DNA of 64,000 nucleotides from Reichenbachiella versicolor (GCF_003171675.1 NZ_QFZQ01000005.1:248001-312000), one strand, 5' to 3'. Shown: positions 9,311 through 17,796, counted from the first letter of the stretch. Program-made: numbers and translations. Notes: generated by a model not told the origin, from the sequence alone.

Positions 9311-10939
9311 ATGTTCTTCAAAAATCTAAAATTACTAGCCTTAACAATCATCTTTACTGTCATAGGTTTCGCTTGTACAGAAGATGAATCAGGTCGTCAA
9401 AATACAGCACCAGAAATAAATGATCAATCATTTTCAATCTCAGAAAATGCAGCTGACAATGTGGTAATTGGTACTGTGAAAGCCTCAGATATAGATCAAG
9501 ACGATCTGTCATTCTCTATCACAGAGAATACTGATGATTTGTTTGAAATTACTACATCAGGCGAACTCAGCCTAGTATCAGGTAAAAACCTAGACTATGA
9601 AAAGGTAGCTAGTTACGAAGTTACAATCGATGTATCCGATGGAGAGTTGAGCTCAATGGCAAAGGTTACGATCAAAGTATTAGATGAAGATGAAACCCAA
9701 GGGACAAAAGAGGAAAACAAAGCACCCGAAATAGCCGATCAGCTTTTTTCAGTCGCAGAGCACGTAGCTGATGATGTAGAGATAGCAGCCATAGTAGCTA
9801 CTGACGATCAAACATTAATCTATACTCTAGTAGAGAATAGCAATGAACTATTTGAGATATCCAATGATGGTAAGTTGAGTCTAGTTTCTGGGAAGTTACT
9901 AGACTATGAAACCATGACAAGTCACGAGATCATCATAGAAGTATCAGACGGAGAGCTGAAGTCACAGGCTAAAGTCACGATAAATGTAACGAACGAATAT
10001 GATCCGTTCATCACTAAGTGGAAAATCACCCCAACATCTCTGACTATTACTATTCCTACTAACCCTACCTATACTTATAACTATACTGTAGACTGGGGAG
10101 ACGGGAGTGATATAGAAAGCTACGAGGGAGATGCTTCACATACTTACACGACTGAAGGAGATTACACAGTTAAAGTTCAAGGAGAATTTCCAGCTATTTT
10201 CTTCAATGGAAGTGGTTCATCCCTATTCATACAAGAGGTGACAAGTTGGGGAGAAATCGAATGGAAAACCATGCAATTTGCCTTTAAGGGGTGTACCAAT
10301 ATAGAAGTCACTGCATCGGACGCGCCAGATTTGAGTTCGGTTAGTACGATGGAGCGTATGTTTTCCGGAGCTGCCTCTTTGAATCAGAACCTAAGTAGCT
10401 GGGATGTTTCGAAAGTTACCAATATGGTGGGAACCTTTCGAAGAGCTCAATCCTTTAATCAACCTTTGGACTGGGATGTTTCTAGCGTTACAGACATGAA
10501 AGATATGTTTTATCAAGCTTCTTCTTTTGATCAAGACTTAAGTGGTTGGGATGTATCAAGCGTAAGGAATATGAAAAGGATGTTTAACAGCGCTACTTCT
10601 TTTAATCAAAACTTGAGCAGTTGGGAAGTGTCAAAAGTGACGGATATGAATAGTATGTTTCGAGGAGCCAGTTCATTTAATCAAGCTTTAAACTGGGACG
10701 TATCTAATGTTACTAATATGAGATATATGTTTTCAGGAGCCTCTATGTTCAATCAACCCTTGAATTGGGATGTCTCTAGTGTAGTAGATATTCGTTTGAT
10801 GTTTTATGAAGCACAGTCATTTAACCAAGATTTGAGTGAATGGGACACTTCTGCAGTTACTCTATGTTCAGATTTTTCTACCGACTCAGCTTTAGAGGAT
10901 TCGCATTTACCAAGTAAGGGTTGTTTTGCATCTCGGTAA
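9311..10939 (+). CDS. BspA-like surface lipoprotein with two cadherin-like repeats, PKD-like domain and DUF285 repeats
   Basis: A 542-residue paralogue of the preceding lipoprotein with an expanded N-terminal half. The signal ends in VIGFAC (cysteine 22). Two cadherin-type repeats follow, about residues 30-130 (APEINDQSFSISENAADN, then LDYEKVASYEVTIDVSDGEL) and 138-235 (APEIADQLFSVAEHVADD, then LDYETMTSHEIIIEVSDGEL). A PKD-like segment lies at about 245-300 (YTVDWGDGSDIESYEG). Seven or so DUF285 repeats fill the rest (FNQDLSGWDVSSVRNMKRMF and similar). The mix of calcium-binding-type cadherin repeats and BspA repeats suggests adhesion to a surface, a partner cell or a polymer. This is inferred from the domains only. 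Confidence 0.87.
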   Translation: MFFKNLKLLALTIIFTVIGFACTEDESGRQNTAPEINDQSFSISENAADNVVIGTVKASDIDQDDLSFSITENTDDLFEITTSGELSLVSGKNLDYEKVASYEVTIDVSDGELSSMAKVTIKVLDEDETQGTKEENKAPEIADQLFSVAEHVADDVEIAAIVATDDQTLIYTLVENSNELFEISNDGKLSLVSGKLLDYETMTSHEIIIEVSDGELKSQAKVTINVTNEYDPFITKWKITPTSLTITIPTNPTYTYNYTVDWGDGSDIESYEGDASHTYTTEGDYTVKVQGEFPAIFFNGSGSSLFIQEVTSWGEIEWKTMQFAFKGCTNIEVTASDAPDLSSVSTMERMFSGAASLNQNLSSWDVSKVTNMVGTFRRAQSFNQPLDWDVSSVTDMKDMFYQASSFDQDLSGWDVSSVRNMKRMFNSATSFNQNLSSWEVSKVTDMNSMFRGASSFNQALNWDVSNVTNMRYMFSGASMFNQPLNWDVSSVVDIRLMFYEAQSFNQDLSEWDTSAVTLCSDFSTDSALEDSHLPSKGCFASR

Positions 10940-11121
10940 GAACAGCCTGTATCATATGGGGATTAGTGATCGCTTGTTAACATTCCTTATTGTTTCATAT
11001 TCTTGAAACTACTGCAAGTATTAATTATTAATACAAAGAAAAGTAGAGTGTTATATACTAGGTTATTGTTTGAATTCTAAAAATAGAATGGTAACTGAAT
11101 AATTAATAAATAGAAATCAAA

Positions 11122-12159
11122 ATGGTGAAAACGAAATTTACACATTCCATAATTATAATATGCTTTTTCTCTCTAACAGCATTAGCTCAGACAGACAAAA
11201 ATCAAATACTAGTATTAGGAACATCTCATTTGGAACAATTAAAAGGGTTTGAGATATCAATGTTAGATAAAGTTATTGATAAATTGGATTCGTTTAATTT
11301 TGAAGTAATATGTATTGAGAAAATGTCTGGGGAACTTTTATATGGCATACAATCAAGACAGGATAGTTCCTTTGATCAAATAACTAAAGGAAGATTTGGA
11401 TCTAAATTCCTTAAGGTAGCAGATACGGTTCAAAGTAGTAAAAGTATCAGTTATTTAAAAGCTGAAAAAAACATTAAAGAACTGTCCTGCAAAAGTAATC
11501 TTAATGTTAATCAGCGAAAAGAACTACTATTCAATTATCTAGCCATTACAGACTTGCCATCGGCAGTTTTGCAATATGCCTATATTAAAGATAAAGTAGT
11601 ATTTACATCAAATTTTGATAAGTATATCGCCAACTTATTAGAAAAGAGCACTATAAGTAATAATGAATATTATAGCTTGGCGGTATCTTTGGCCAAAAGA
11701 GAAAATATCAATCAAATTGAGCCTATAGATAATTTCCAAGATGAAGCTCTTTTGCTTAAGTATTATCCTGATTTTATAAAGGATTACCAGGACAACTTCA
11801 ATCAAATAAATGATATTAATCAATTACCTGTATATCAGAAGTTAAATCAATTAACTCAAGAATGCCTAAGAACAAATGATTTATCTGATTTATACACTTT
11901 TTTAAACAGTGATGAATATAAAAAGGAGGACTATAATGGGCAATGGAAAATTTGGTTAAAAACAAATTTTCCCTCCCATTCTGATAAAGCGAGATATTCA
12001 TTCTGGGAGATGCGTAATTTACAGATTACAGCTAATATTATGCGAGTTGTTGCTCGTAATCCAGGAAAGAAATTGATTGTCATAATAGGCGCTTCACATA
12101 AAAGTTTTGTTGAGAAATATCTAGAACAAATTGAGCATGTCGAAGTTTTAAAATATTAA
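11122..12159 (+). CDS. secreted TraB/DUF5694-like protein
   Basis: A 345-residue protein with a cleavable signal peptide (IIIICFFSLTALAQ). The mature part opens with ILVLGTSHLEQ and ends with KKLIVIIGASHKSFVEKYLEQ, the pair of conserved segments seen in TraB/GumN/DUF5694-like proteins, where the G-x-S/T-H motifs at the two ends come together in one site. A charged helical middle (about 60-280) separates them. The family includes proposed metalloproteins and pheromone-shutdown proteins, but no activity is established for this branch. It stands alone, flanked by non-coding DNA. The family call is by motif only; a search would be decisive. Confidence 0.65.
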   Translation: MVKTKFTHSIIIICFFSLTALAQTDKNQILVLGTSHLEQLKGFEISMLDKVIDKLDSFNFEVICIEKMSGELLYGIQSRQDSSFDQITKGRFGSKFLKVADTVQSSKSISYLKAEKNIKELSCKSNLNVNQRKELLFNYLAITDLPSAVLQYAYIKDKVVFTSNFDKYIANLLEKSTISNNEYYSLAVSLAKRENINQIEPIDNFQDEALLLKYYPDFIKDYQDNFNQINDINQLPVYQKLNQLTQECLRTNDLSDLYTFLNSDEYKKEDYNGQWKIWLKTNFPSHSDKARYSFWEMRNLQITANIMRVVARNPGKKLIVIIGASHKSFVEKYLEQIEHVEVLKY

Positions 12160-12489
12160 GTAAAAACGACTGTCAGCAAGGTTTGTAATGCATACTCTTC
12201 AGAATACGCACTATACACAGAGCGTTGTAGGGAATGAATCAACAAAATTCTAATAAGAGGGTATGGAGGTGAATGGAAATTAAATCTATTTTATCGAAAA
12301 AGGCCAAGCATTTTTACATGGTATGGGGACTTAAGTTGCTTTTATTGATATGGACATTTTGAAGGTATTAATCTAAGGCTAAGATCCTATTGGTTCGAAT
12401 TTATTAAAACATACCAAATTTCTGTAATGGCGCACATTTAACCAAAGTGCAACGAGTGACACATTATTTAGAGAAGGTAGTTTGTGTAT

Positions 12490-12643
12490 TATGCACAGGG
12501 GTATGGGTATGCATATATGCATGGGGTCATAGGTGTGCATAATTTGAAATGATCAAAAATGAAAATATGCAAGGGGTTAGAGGTGTGCATATATGCAAGG
12601 GGTAATGGGTGTGCATATATGCATAGGTGTGTAGGTATGCATA
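12490..12643. repeat. array of five 26-bp semi-palindromic repeats
   Basis: Five units, each starting TATGCA and ending TGCATA with a G-rich core (GGGG, then GGTGTG or GGTATG). They lie at 12490-12515, 12516-12541, 12566-12591, 12592-12617 and 12618-12643. Units abut directly except for one 24-bp AT-rich spacer (12542-12565). Junctions form TGCATATATGCA palindromes. There are no unique spacers, so this is not a CRISPR array. Confidence 0.85.
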
Positions 12644-12658
12644 ATTCAAAAAAGAGCG

Positions 12659-12798
12659 GTCATATTGAGCAGAGCGAAATATCTAGCTAGAGTGTATAAC
12701 GTCTCTTTGCTATGGCTGTTTTTATTTGAGGAGATGGAGAGTTGAAATGGTAAACCACCATGCTGAGCATGGCGGGAACGGAGGCACTTTTTTATAGC
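12659..12798. repeat. left arm of a long inverted repeat (partner 15901-16029)
   Basis: About 135 bp that recurs in reverse orientation at 15901-16029 with most positions matching by eye. Shared landmarks are CATATTGAGC, GCGAAATATCTAGCTAG, GCTGTTTTTATTTGAGG and GGTAAACCACCATGCTGAGC. An internal near-palindrome, CCATGCTGAGCATGG, is present in both. The two arms enclose the AraC/AhpD-like/DoxX cluster. No transposase is seen. Confidence 0.9.
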
Positions 12799-13121
12799 CA
12801 TTCGCATGCGAATACCCCTTCAAAATCAACGAATGGCACTCAAAAAACCCCGAATGACCCCAGAAAATCTCCGTAGACTCATTTTTTTCAGCGAAGGGTC
12901 ATTTTTCTGGGTTTTTGTCATTAAAAACTGCGAGGCGTCGTTTTTTGAGAGTTTTGGTGTGGTTTTAGGGGTTTACTGGCTGTTTTTTGGGTTCAGTAAA
13001 TAAGGAAGTATGTATTATGCATTACCGTTGTAATTGATTGTTGTTGTTTTTAGAATTGTATATCAACGTAAAAGAAAAGACTTGGTGTTATGTACTTGGT
13101 TGTTATGTACAATTAGAATAA

Positions 13122-13970
13122 ATGATACTCAAAAAGGAGAGCTTTCAATACAAAGATAAAGTGCTTATTGAAAAGGCATACATTAAGCCTCCATATAAAC
13201 ATGGAAGAGTGTTCCAAAATGAGGGGTGCTTTATACATCTAAAAGGTGCTACTGGTAAATTGATGTCATCAGAAGACAGCTTTGACTTTACCCCCAATCT
13301 AAAAGAAGCTATTTTATTAAAATGTGACACTTACTTTCTTGACTTTGTGAAATCAACGTCAGAAGAGGCTGTAGAAGTCATTGCTATTCATTTATACCCA
13401 GACTTGCTTAAAGCACTTTATGCGAATGAAATACCAGCAACCATAAAAAACAATGCCACCCCTCCAAAAACAAATAAACTTGTTGAGGACGAAACCATTA
13501 CAAGATTTATAGAGTCTCTCGACTTTTACTTTGATAATCCACACCTCGTAAACGATGATCTTTTAGAGCTCAAAGTTCGAGAGTTGATTTTGCTGTTGGT
13601 TCAGACAAAAAACGCATCTTCAGTACTTGAGCTTATTCAAGACCTGTATTCTAAAAGAGAGGCAAACTTCAAAGATGTTATCAAACTACATCAATTCAAC
13701 AATCTTGAGATTGAAGAATTAGCTCGCCTAACCAATCTTAGTGTATCCTCATTTAAAAGAGAGTTTAAAAAAACATTTAATAATACCCCTGCCAAATTTT
13801 TCAATGTTCAAAAAATCAATAAAGCCAAAGAGCTATTGGTAGTAACAAATATGACAATTAGTGAAATTGCATTTGAAATAGGTTTTAATGACCCTCTTTA
13901 TTTCACACGCATATTTAAAAAAAGTGTGTCACTCTCCCCTTCCGACTTCAGGAAACAACAAACCCAGTAA
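13122..13970 (+). CDS. AraC-family transcriptional regulator
   Basis: A DNA-binding regulator of 282 residues. The C-terminal AraC domain (about 180-280) has two helix-turn-helix units: IEELARLTNLSVSSFKREFK and, after the linker, TISEIAFEIGFNDPLYFTRIFKK, ending in SPSDFRKQQ. The N-terminal half is a sensing region without a family I can name with certainty; its length and FEVK-like layout resemble the ExsA/cupin-less AraC group. It is the first gene in the segment bounded by the long inverted repeats and is followed 91 bases downstream by an AhpD-like gene on the same strand, which it probably controls. Confidence 0.88.
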   Translation: MILKKESFQYKDKVLIEKAYIKPPYKHGRVFQNEGCFIHLKGATGKLMSSEDSFDFTPNLKEAILLKCDTYFLDFVKSTSEEAVEVIAIHLYPDLLKALYANEIPATIKNNATPPKTNKLVEDETITRFIESLDFYFDNPHLVNDDLLELKVRELILLLVQTKNASSVLELIQDLYSKREANFKDVIKLHQFNNLEIEELARLTNLSVSSFKREFKKTFNNTPAKFFNVQKINKAKELLVVTNMTISEIAFEIGFNDPLYFTRIFKKSVSLSPSDFRKQQTQ

Positions 13971-14061
13971 CACTCTCCATATTCTTGATCTTTTTGTCCA
14001 TATAATAGTGAAAATAGAGTCAGAAATTTGTCCTATGATATTAGTAATTAAAAAATAGATT

Positions 14062-14613
14062 ATGGACAATTTGAAAATTCACACAATAGAAACAGCTCCA
14101 GAAAAAAGTAAAAGTCTGCTAGAGAACTCACTAAAGGCTTTTGGAATGATACCCAATTTACATGCAGTAATGGCAGAATCTCCAGCGGTATTAGAAGCTT
14201 ATAAAATACTGCATCGTTTGTTTTCAGAAGAAACTGCCTTCAATGCAGAAGAGCTAACCGTAATTTGGCAAACCATTAATGTAGAAAACCAGTGTCACTA
14301 TTGTGTGCCAGCACACACTGGCATTGCGCATTCAATGAAGGTCGATACCAAAATCACACAAGCATTGAGAGACAAAACACCTCTTGAAAACAACAAATTG
14401 GAGATACTAAGATTAACTACCTTAAAAATTGTACGCAACCAAGGTGTGCTAAGTGACCAAGAGTTGACCGAATTTTACAATGTAGGATTCACCAAGCAAC
14501 ACGTATTAGAAATCTTTTTGGGTTATTCTCAAAAGATTCTAAGTAATTACACCAATCATATAGCGCAAACTCCTGTAGATAAAGTCTTCGAGAAGTTTGC
14601 TTGGGAAAGATAA
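14062..14613 (+). CDS. carboxymuconolactone decarboxylase / AhpD-like protein
   Basis: A 183-residue all-helical protein of the AhpD/CMD superfamily. The redox motif E75-x2-C78-H-Y-C81-x3-H85 is intact (VENQCHYCVPAH), matching AhpD-type alkylhydroperoxidases, which use two cysteines to reduce peroxides with a thiol partner. The motif IPNLHAVMAESPAVLEAY near the N-terminus is typical of peroxidase-related CMD proteins. It lies between an AraC regulator and a membrane protein, with a DoxX-like gene further on, so the cluster may handle an oxidising or electrophilic compound. The partner reductase is not in the window. Confidence 0.88.
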   Translation: MDNLKIHTIETAPEKSKSLLENSLKAFGMIPNLHAVMAESPAVLEAYKILHRLFSEETAFNAEELTVIWQTINVENQCHYCVPAHTGIAHSMKVDTKITQALRDKTPLENNKLEILRLTTLKIVRNQGVLSDQELTEFYNVGFTKQHVLEIFLGYSQKILSNYTNHIAQTPVDKVFEKFAWER

Positions 14614-14672
14614 GTATTGGTTTAAAATAAAATCGATCTGTTCTTTTGGGAACAAGTCAAATTCTAATAGTT

Positions 14673-15062
14673 ATGAAAGCAATAATGAAATTTGGCAGTA
14701 TTGGTCTAAGTGGAGCAGGACTGCTCAACGTCCTTAGAATTTTTCCAACTCTATTGACCGAAAGTGTCACAACCAATCAGATACCACCACATAAGTTAGC
14801 AGACACTATATTTATTAGGCAAACAAACGCTTACCTAGCCTCACACATAATGGTGTTAAAGGGTACTCCGTCGAGTATAATCAGTTTCTATAGTTTGTAC
14901 CAAAAAGTTAAGAAATCAGCCAACGACAATATCATTTCATTGGGTTTGTTTGCGTTTATTGGTTTAGTGATTGATCAAACTCTGTACTCCCTTAGATTAA
15001 TCATTTACGGGCTTACATTACCTTCATTGATAAACGCAAAATGGTACGGACTAAAACAGTAA
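14673..15062 (+). CDS. small membrane protein, possibly the N-terminal part of a split gene
   Basis: From the ATG at 14673 this is a 129-residue protein with about three hydrophobic segments (SIGLSGAGLLNVLRIF, IISLGLFAFIGLVIDQTLY and TLPSLI). The reading frame opens earlier at a TTG (14646), but the internal ATG begins a better membrane N-terminus. No family is recognised. Immediately downstream, in another frame, is a 72-codon hydrophobic fragment (15055-15273) that looks like the C-terminal half of a protein of the same kind. The two may therefore be pieces of one gene broken by an indel around 15000-15060, or this ORF may be an intact short protein. Confidence 0.55.
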   Translation: MKAIMKFGSIGLSGAGLLNVLRIFPTLLTESVTTNQIPPHKLADTIFIRQTNAYLASHIMVLKGTPSSIISFYSLYQKVKKSANDNIISLGLFAFIGLVIDQTLYSLRLIIYGLTLPSLINAKWYGLKQ

Positions 15063-15273
15063 TCTAGCTTCAGTAATAATAGGAACGCACCAATTAGCAA
15101 TGGGATTTGCAGGAATAGGTTTCTTTACACTTCTCATTTCATCAGCACTTTATGGTTTATCTCTATTAAAAGTTGGGTTAAGTCGAATTCTTTCAATTCT
15201 AGGGGCTTTGGCGTTTATAAGGTACTCTTTTGACTTCCAGATCCAAGCTTTGAACTCACTTAAGGAGTTCTAA
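15055..15273 (+). pseudogene. hydrophobic C-terminal gene fragment without a good start
   Basis: An open stretch of 72 codons in the frame of 15055, beginning right after an in-frame stop and overlapping the end of the previous ORF. It encodes THQLAMGFAGIGFFTLLISS, then ALYGLSLLKVGLSRILSILG and ends LNSLKEF. This is membrane-protein-like and has no plausible start except an internal ATG at 15100. It is best read as the 3' half of the gene begun at 14673, displaced by a frameshift. Confidence 0.5.
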
Positions 15274-15328
15274 CCTTAATGTACGTTTTCTATTTGAGCA
15301 TTGGTATTCAACTATTAAAAAAAGTAAA

Positions 15329-15742
15329 ATGAAAAAGTCAGTAAGAATAATAACAGGAGCATTGGGTTTTATGATGGTTTTGCCAGGTTTGGCAAAATTT
15401 ACAGAGCCATTTAAAACTTTCATATATCAACATTTGGAAATCATCGGTTTTCCGTTTCCAAGCGCAATGCAATATGTTGTAAAATTTAGTGAATTGGCAG
15501 TAGGTTTTGCGCTAATATTTTTGGCCATTAAAGGCAACACAATCGATCAAAAGTTCAGAAGAGTTCTCTTTACTTCGGCCAACTTAATTGTTGTAGTAAT
15601 GATGATTGTAGCTATTTACACGCATCTTCATCCTGATATCCCTGCAGAAATTCTTCCTATGGAATACAAACCACCATTGATGGGGATTAGTTATATCATC
15701 TTAGTCGTAATTAACTTTTACTTAGACCGAAGGAACGCTTAG
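15329..15742 (+). CDS. DoxX-like membrane protein
   Basis: A 137-residue protein with four hydrophobic segments (about 8-25, 45-62, 76-94 and 113-130), the size and layout of the DoxX-like family. The opening GALGFMMVLPGLAKFTEPF, with a short loop then a second helix beginning FSELAVGFALIFLA, fits the family pattern (G-x-x-K-F, then E-x-x-x-G). DoxX-like proteins are inner-membrane proteins of uncertain function, linked in some bacteria to thiol or quinone redox stress. Sitting with an AhpD-like gene, it supports a redox-stress theme, but that is inference. Two hairpins follow the gene. Confidence 0.8.
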   Translation: MKKSVRIITGALGFMMVLPGLAKFTEPFKTFIYQHLEIIGFPFPSAMQYVVKFSELAVGFALIFLAIKGNTIDQKFRRVLFTSANLIVVVMMIVAIYTHLHPDIPAEILPMEYKPPLMGISYIILVVINFYLDRRNA

Positions 15743-15784
15743 TTCTTAAATATTAGAAAAAAATGTACACAATCGAGTAGACGG

Positions 15785-15847
15785 CCGTGAGCCATAAGCT
15801 CACGGAGCGCCTCTCACACCAGTTGTTTTAAGACTGTGTCTTAAAAC
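15785..15847 (+). terminator. two hairpins after the DoxX-like gene
   Basis: The first has an 8-bp perfect stem, CCGTGAGC (15785-15792) and GCTCACGG (15798-15805). The second has a 10-bp perfect stem, GTTTTAAGAC (15825-15834) and GTCTTAAAAC (15838-15847), with a 3-base loop. Neither is followed by a strong T-run, so they may be terminators or part of the repeat that begins at 15901. Confidence 0.45.
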
Positions 15848-15900
15848 AGGAAATGAATCAGTAGTTTTTCTGACACGGTGTTGATTGCAGTGAAGATGTT

Positions 15901-16029
15901 TATAGCTCCATTAGTGCCATGCTCAGCATGGTGGTTTACCATTCCAACTCCCCATCACCTCAAATAAAAACAGCATAACATAGAGACTCTGCACACCCTA
16001 GCTAGATATTTCGCTTTGCTCAATATGAC
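15901..16029. repeat. right arm of the long inverted repeat (partner 12659-12798)
   Basis: Reverse-complement copy of the repeat at 12659-12798. It ends 40 bases before the GNAT gene. Between the two arms lie about 3.1 kb: AraC regulator, AhpD-like protein, membrane fragment and DoxX-like protein. Confidence 0.9.
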
Positions 16030-16069
16030 TATTTTTTTCAATTTAAACATACATTAACTAAACACTGAA

Positions 16070-16516
16070 TTGGAAATTAGAGAAACACATAGAAATGACT
16101 ATACCATTTCGACTGACAAGGATAAATTAGATATTTCGAGCATTCACCAGTTCCTTGCAAACGAAACAGACTGGGCTAACGGAATTCCTATCGATACTTT
16201 GAAGACATCAATTGAAAACTCTTTGAATTTTGGGCTCTATCATGGGGGAAAACAAATTGGATTTGCTAGAATAATCTCAGACTTTTCTACGATAGCATAT
16301 CTAGGAGATGTCTACGTCCTAGATGAATATAGAGGAAAGGGATTAAGCAAATGGCTGATGAATGAAATAATGGAACACCCCAATCTTCAGGGATTAAGGC
16401 GCTGGATTTTATTGACTGATACTGCCGAGTGGCTCTACAAAAAGTTTGGGTTCACTGAAGTGCCTAATCCTGAGTTTTACATGGAAAAACATAACCCCAA
16501 TGTGTACAAGGGGTAA
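16070..16516 (+). CDS. GNAT-family N-acetyltransferase, TTG start
   Basis: A 148-residue acetyltransferase transferring acetyl from acetyl-CoA to an unknown amine. The core is visible: IAYLGDVYVLDEYRGKGLSK gives strand 4 and the pyrophosphate loop R-G-K-G-L, followed by WLYKKFGFTEVPNPEFYMEK, the usual C-terminal YxxxGF-type segment. The only start between the upstream in-frame stop (16055-16057) and the conserved N-terminus is TTG at 16070; the next methionine is deep in the domain. A deleted relative of this gene lies at 20700-20916, so the locus has been duplicated locally. It lies just outside the right arm of the inverted repeat. Confidence 0.87.
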   Translation: MEIRETHRNDYTISTDKDKLDISSIHQFLANETDWANGIPIDTLKTSIENSLNFGLYHGGKQIGFARIISDFSTIAYLGDVYVLDEYRGKGLSKWLMNEIMEHPNLQGLRRWILLTDTAEWLYKKFGFTEVPNPEFYMEKHNPNVYKG

Positions 16517-16841
16517 TTTCAGAAAGAGACCGTACGACAGAGACTATGAACATCTTTAGTTTTTAGTCTCTTTTTAAAAGCCTTCTCAGAATGAAATAGA
16601 TACTTAGTGAACCTGAGTTAGATTAATAATTTTTCAAACACTCTACAAAACCTCAATCCATTATACTTAATCAAGCTTTTGCCTTCAAGCCAGGCGGGCT
16701 CTTCCTTTTTTCATTGCCAAAAAAGGAACCAAAAAGTCTAGAAAATTATAAACTCGCTAACGCTCAGACAGTATAATTTTCATTCTTTCTTACAAAACGT
16801 CAAATAAGTATGAATCAATAGGTTTTTAAATCGAACTGAGG
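16517..16841. other. 325-bp non-coding interval
   Basis: It separates a plus-strand and a minus-strand gene and holds the two-hairpin element described at 16702-16780. Nothing else is recognisable. Confidence 0.5.
16702..16780. repeat. two-hairpin intergenic element
   Basis: The first hairpin has a perfect 10-bp stem, TTCCTTTTTT (16702-16711) and AAAAAAGGAA (16719-16728), with loop CATTGCC. The second has a 9-bp stem, AAAATTATA (16742-16750) and TATAATTTT (16772-16780), enclosing CTCGCTAACGCTCAG. The compact double-hairpin form suggests a dispersed intergenic element. No second copy was found in this window. Confidence 0.6.
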
Positions 16842-17678
16842 TTAGTGAGTAATTTTTTCATTCTTAAGATCTACATAAAAGATTGCTTTTAACTGCCCTG
16901 CATAACCTCGTGCTCTTGTAGGGTAAAGTCTGGTTTTCTTTAGCTGTTCCAGCTCTTCATACAGACTCGCTCTATTTTTAGGCCGGAGATCAGACAAGCA
17001 AACTAATTCCTGAATCTTACCGCCCTTCTCAGTGACAAGCCTGAAATATATCTTGTCATTGTTCTTCTTTTTATCTGATCCTGACAAATCAGTAATACAC
17101 AGTCTATGAAGTTGAGCATATAATCTTCTAAGGTCTGGAAAATGATAAGTAAGGTTAAAAGTTTCTTCCCACGGCTCGTATGCTGTTGTATCACTATTAT
17201 AAAGAGCAAGATGTTCTTGCTTTTCATCCGAATCAAAAATATTAGAGTCGAAATGCTGTGTTAAAAAATCAAGGTATCTAAGGATAGTTGAATCCAACTC
17301 ATGGGGATTGTAATAAGTGTTGAGTACTCTGTACAAGGCTTCAACTGGACTTTCAATATCCGTATTATCGATCCGGTTGATAAATCCTGTCTCAAAAGTA
17401 TCCGCAAGGAAAATTATATCTCTGTTTAAATCAACATTGTCATCAAACCTATAAAAGTCGCCATTGTCGTATCTGAGCGATAGACAAAAAAATCCGTTCT
17501 GATTATAAAACCTGTATTCACTGACTTTACTACTATCAGTTTTTACTTCATCAAAAATTTGTGCTAATACCCTATTGTCATTGGAGTAAATGATACTGTC
17601 TGCATCAGAGGACACTTGTCCAATAGCAATACCACTTACTAAGTAGAATAATAAAAAGATTAAAGCCTTGGCTATCAA
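16842..17678 (-). CDS. hypothetical exported protein
   Basis: A 278-residue protein with a signal peptide (ALIFLLFYLVSGIAIGQ). No family is recognised with confidence. The last 75 residues (IYFRLVTEKGGKIQELVCL, then LYPTRARGYAGQLKAIFYVD) have the spacing of a TonB-C-like fold, with an extended strand, a charged helix and a final strand, but the match is weak. The middle is charged and helical, and the C-terminal part carries just two cysteines. It is alone on the minus strand, 118 bases upstream of the end of the broken DUF4386 gene. Confidence 0.65.
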   Translation of the reverse strand: MIAKALIFLLFYLVSGIAIGQVSSDADSIIYSNDNRVLAQIFDEVKTDSSKVSEYRFYNQNGFFCLSLRYDNGDFYRFDDNVDLNRDIIFLADTFETGFINRIDNTDIESPVEALYRVLNTYYNPHELDSTILRYLDFLTQHFDSNIFDSDEKQEHLALYNSDTTAYEPWEETFNLTYHFPDLRRLYAQLHRLCITDLSGSDKKKNNDKIYFRLVTEKGGKIQELVCLSDLRPKNRASLYEELEQLKKTRLYPTRARGYAGQLKAIFYVDLKNEKITH

Positions 17679-17796
17679 AAATGATGTATTTAAATCTAAT
17701 AAGATGATAGTTTTCAGGAATATGAAGTAAAATCAACAAATGGGATTAGATATAATTTCATATAGAATACTATCTGCTTTTATTTATCTCAAATCT

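Larger units (their letters stand above)
12160..13121. other. 962-bp non-coding, repeat-rich interval
   Basis: The left third (12160-12489) shows nothing I recognise. The middle carries the 26-bp array and one arm of the long inverted repeat, listed separately. The right part (12800-13121) includes a loose inverted repeat: AATGACCCCAGAAAA near 12852-12867 faces TTTTTCTGGG and GTCATT near 12901-12930. A 65-codon ORF across it is low-complexity and not credible as a gene. Confidence 0.55.

Noticed and set aside
12490-12643. CRISPR array
   Set aside because: Units abut directly with a single AT-rich spacer; there are no unique spacers.
12806-13003. 65-codon ORF
   Set aside because: Low-complexity F/K-rich product over a loose inverted repeat; no signal, domain or plausible context.
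12659-16029. Insertion sequence or composite transposon
   Set aside because: No transposase, integrase or target duplication was found between or beside the inverted repeats.
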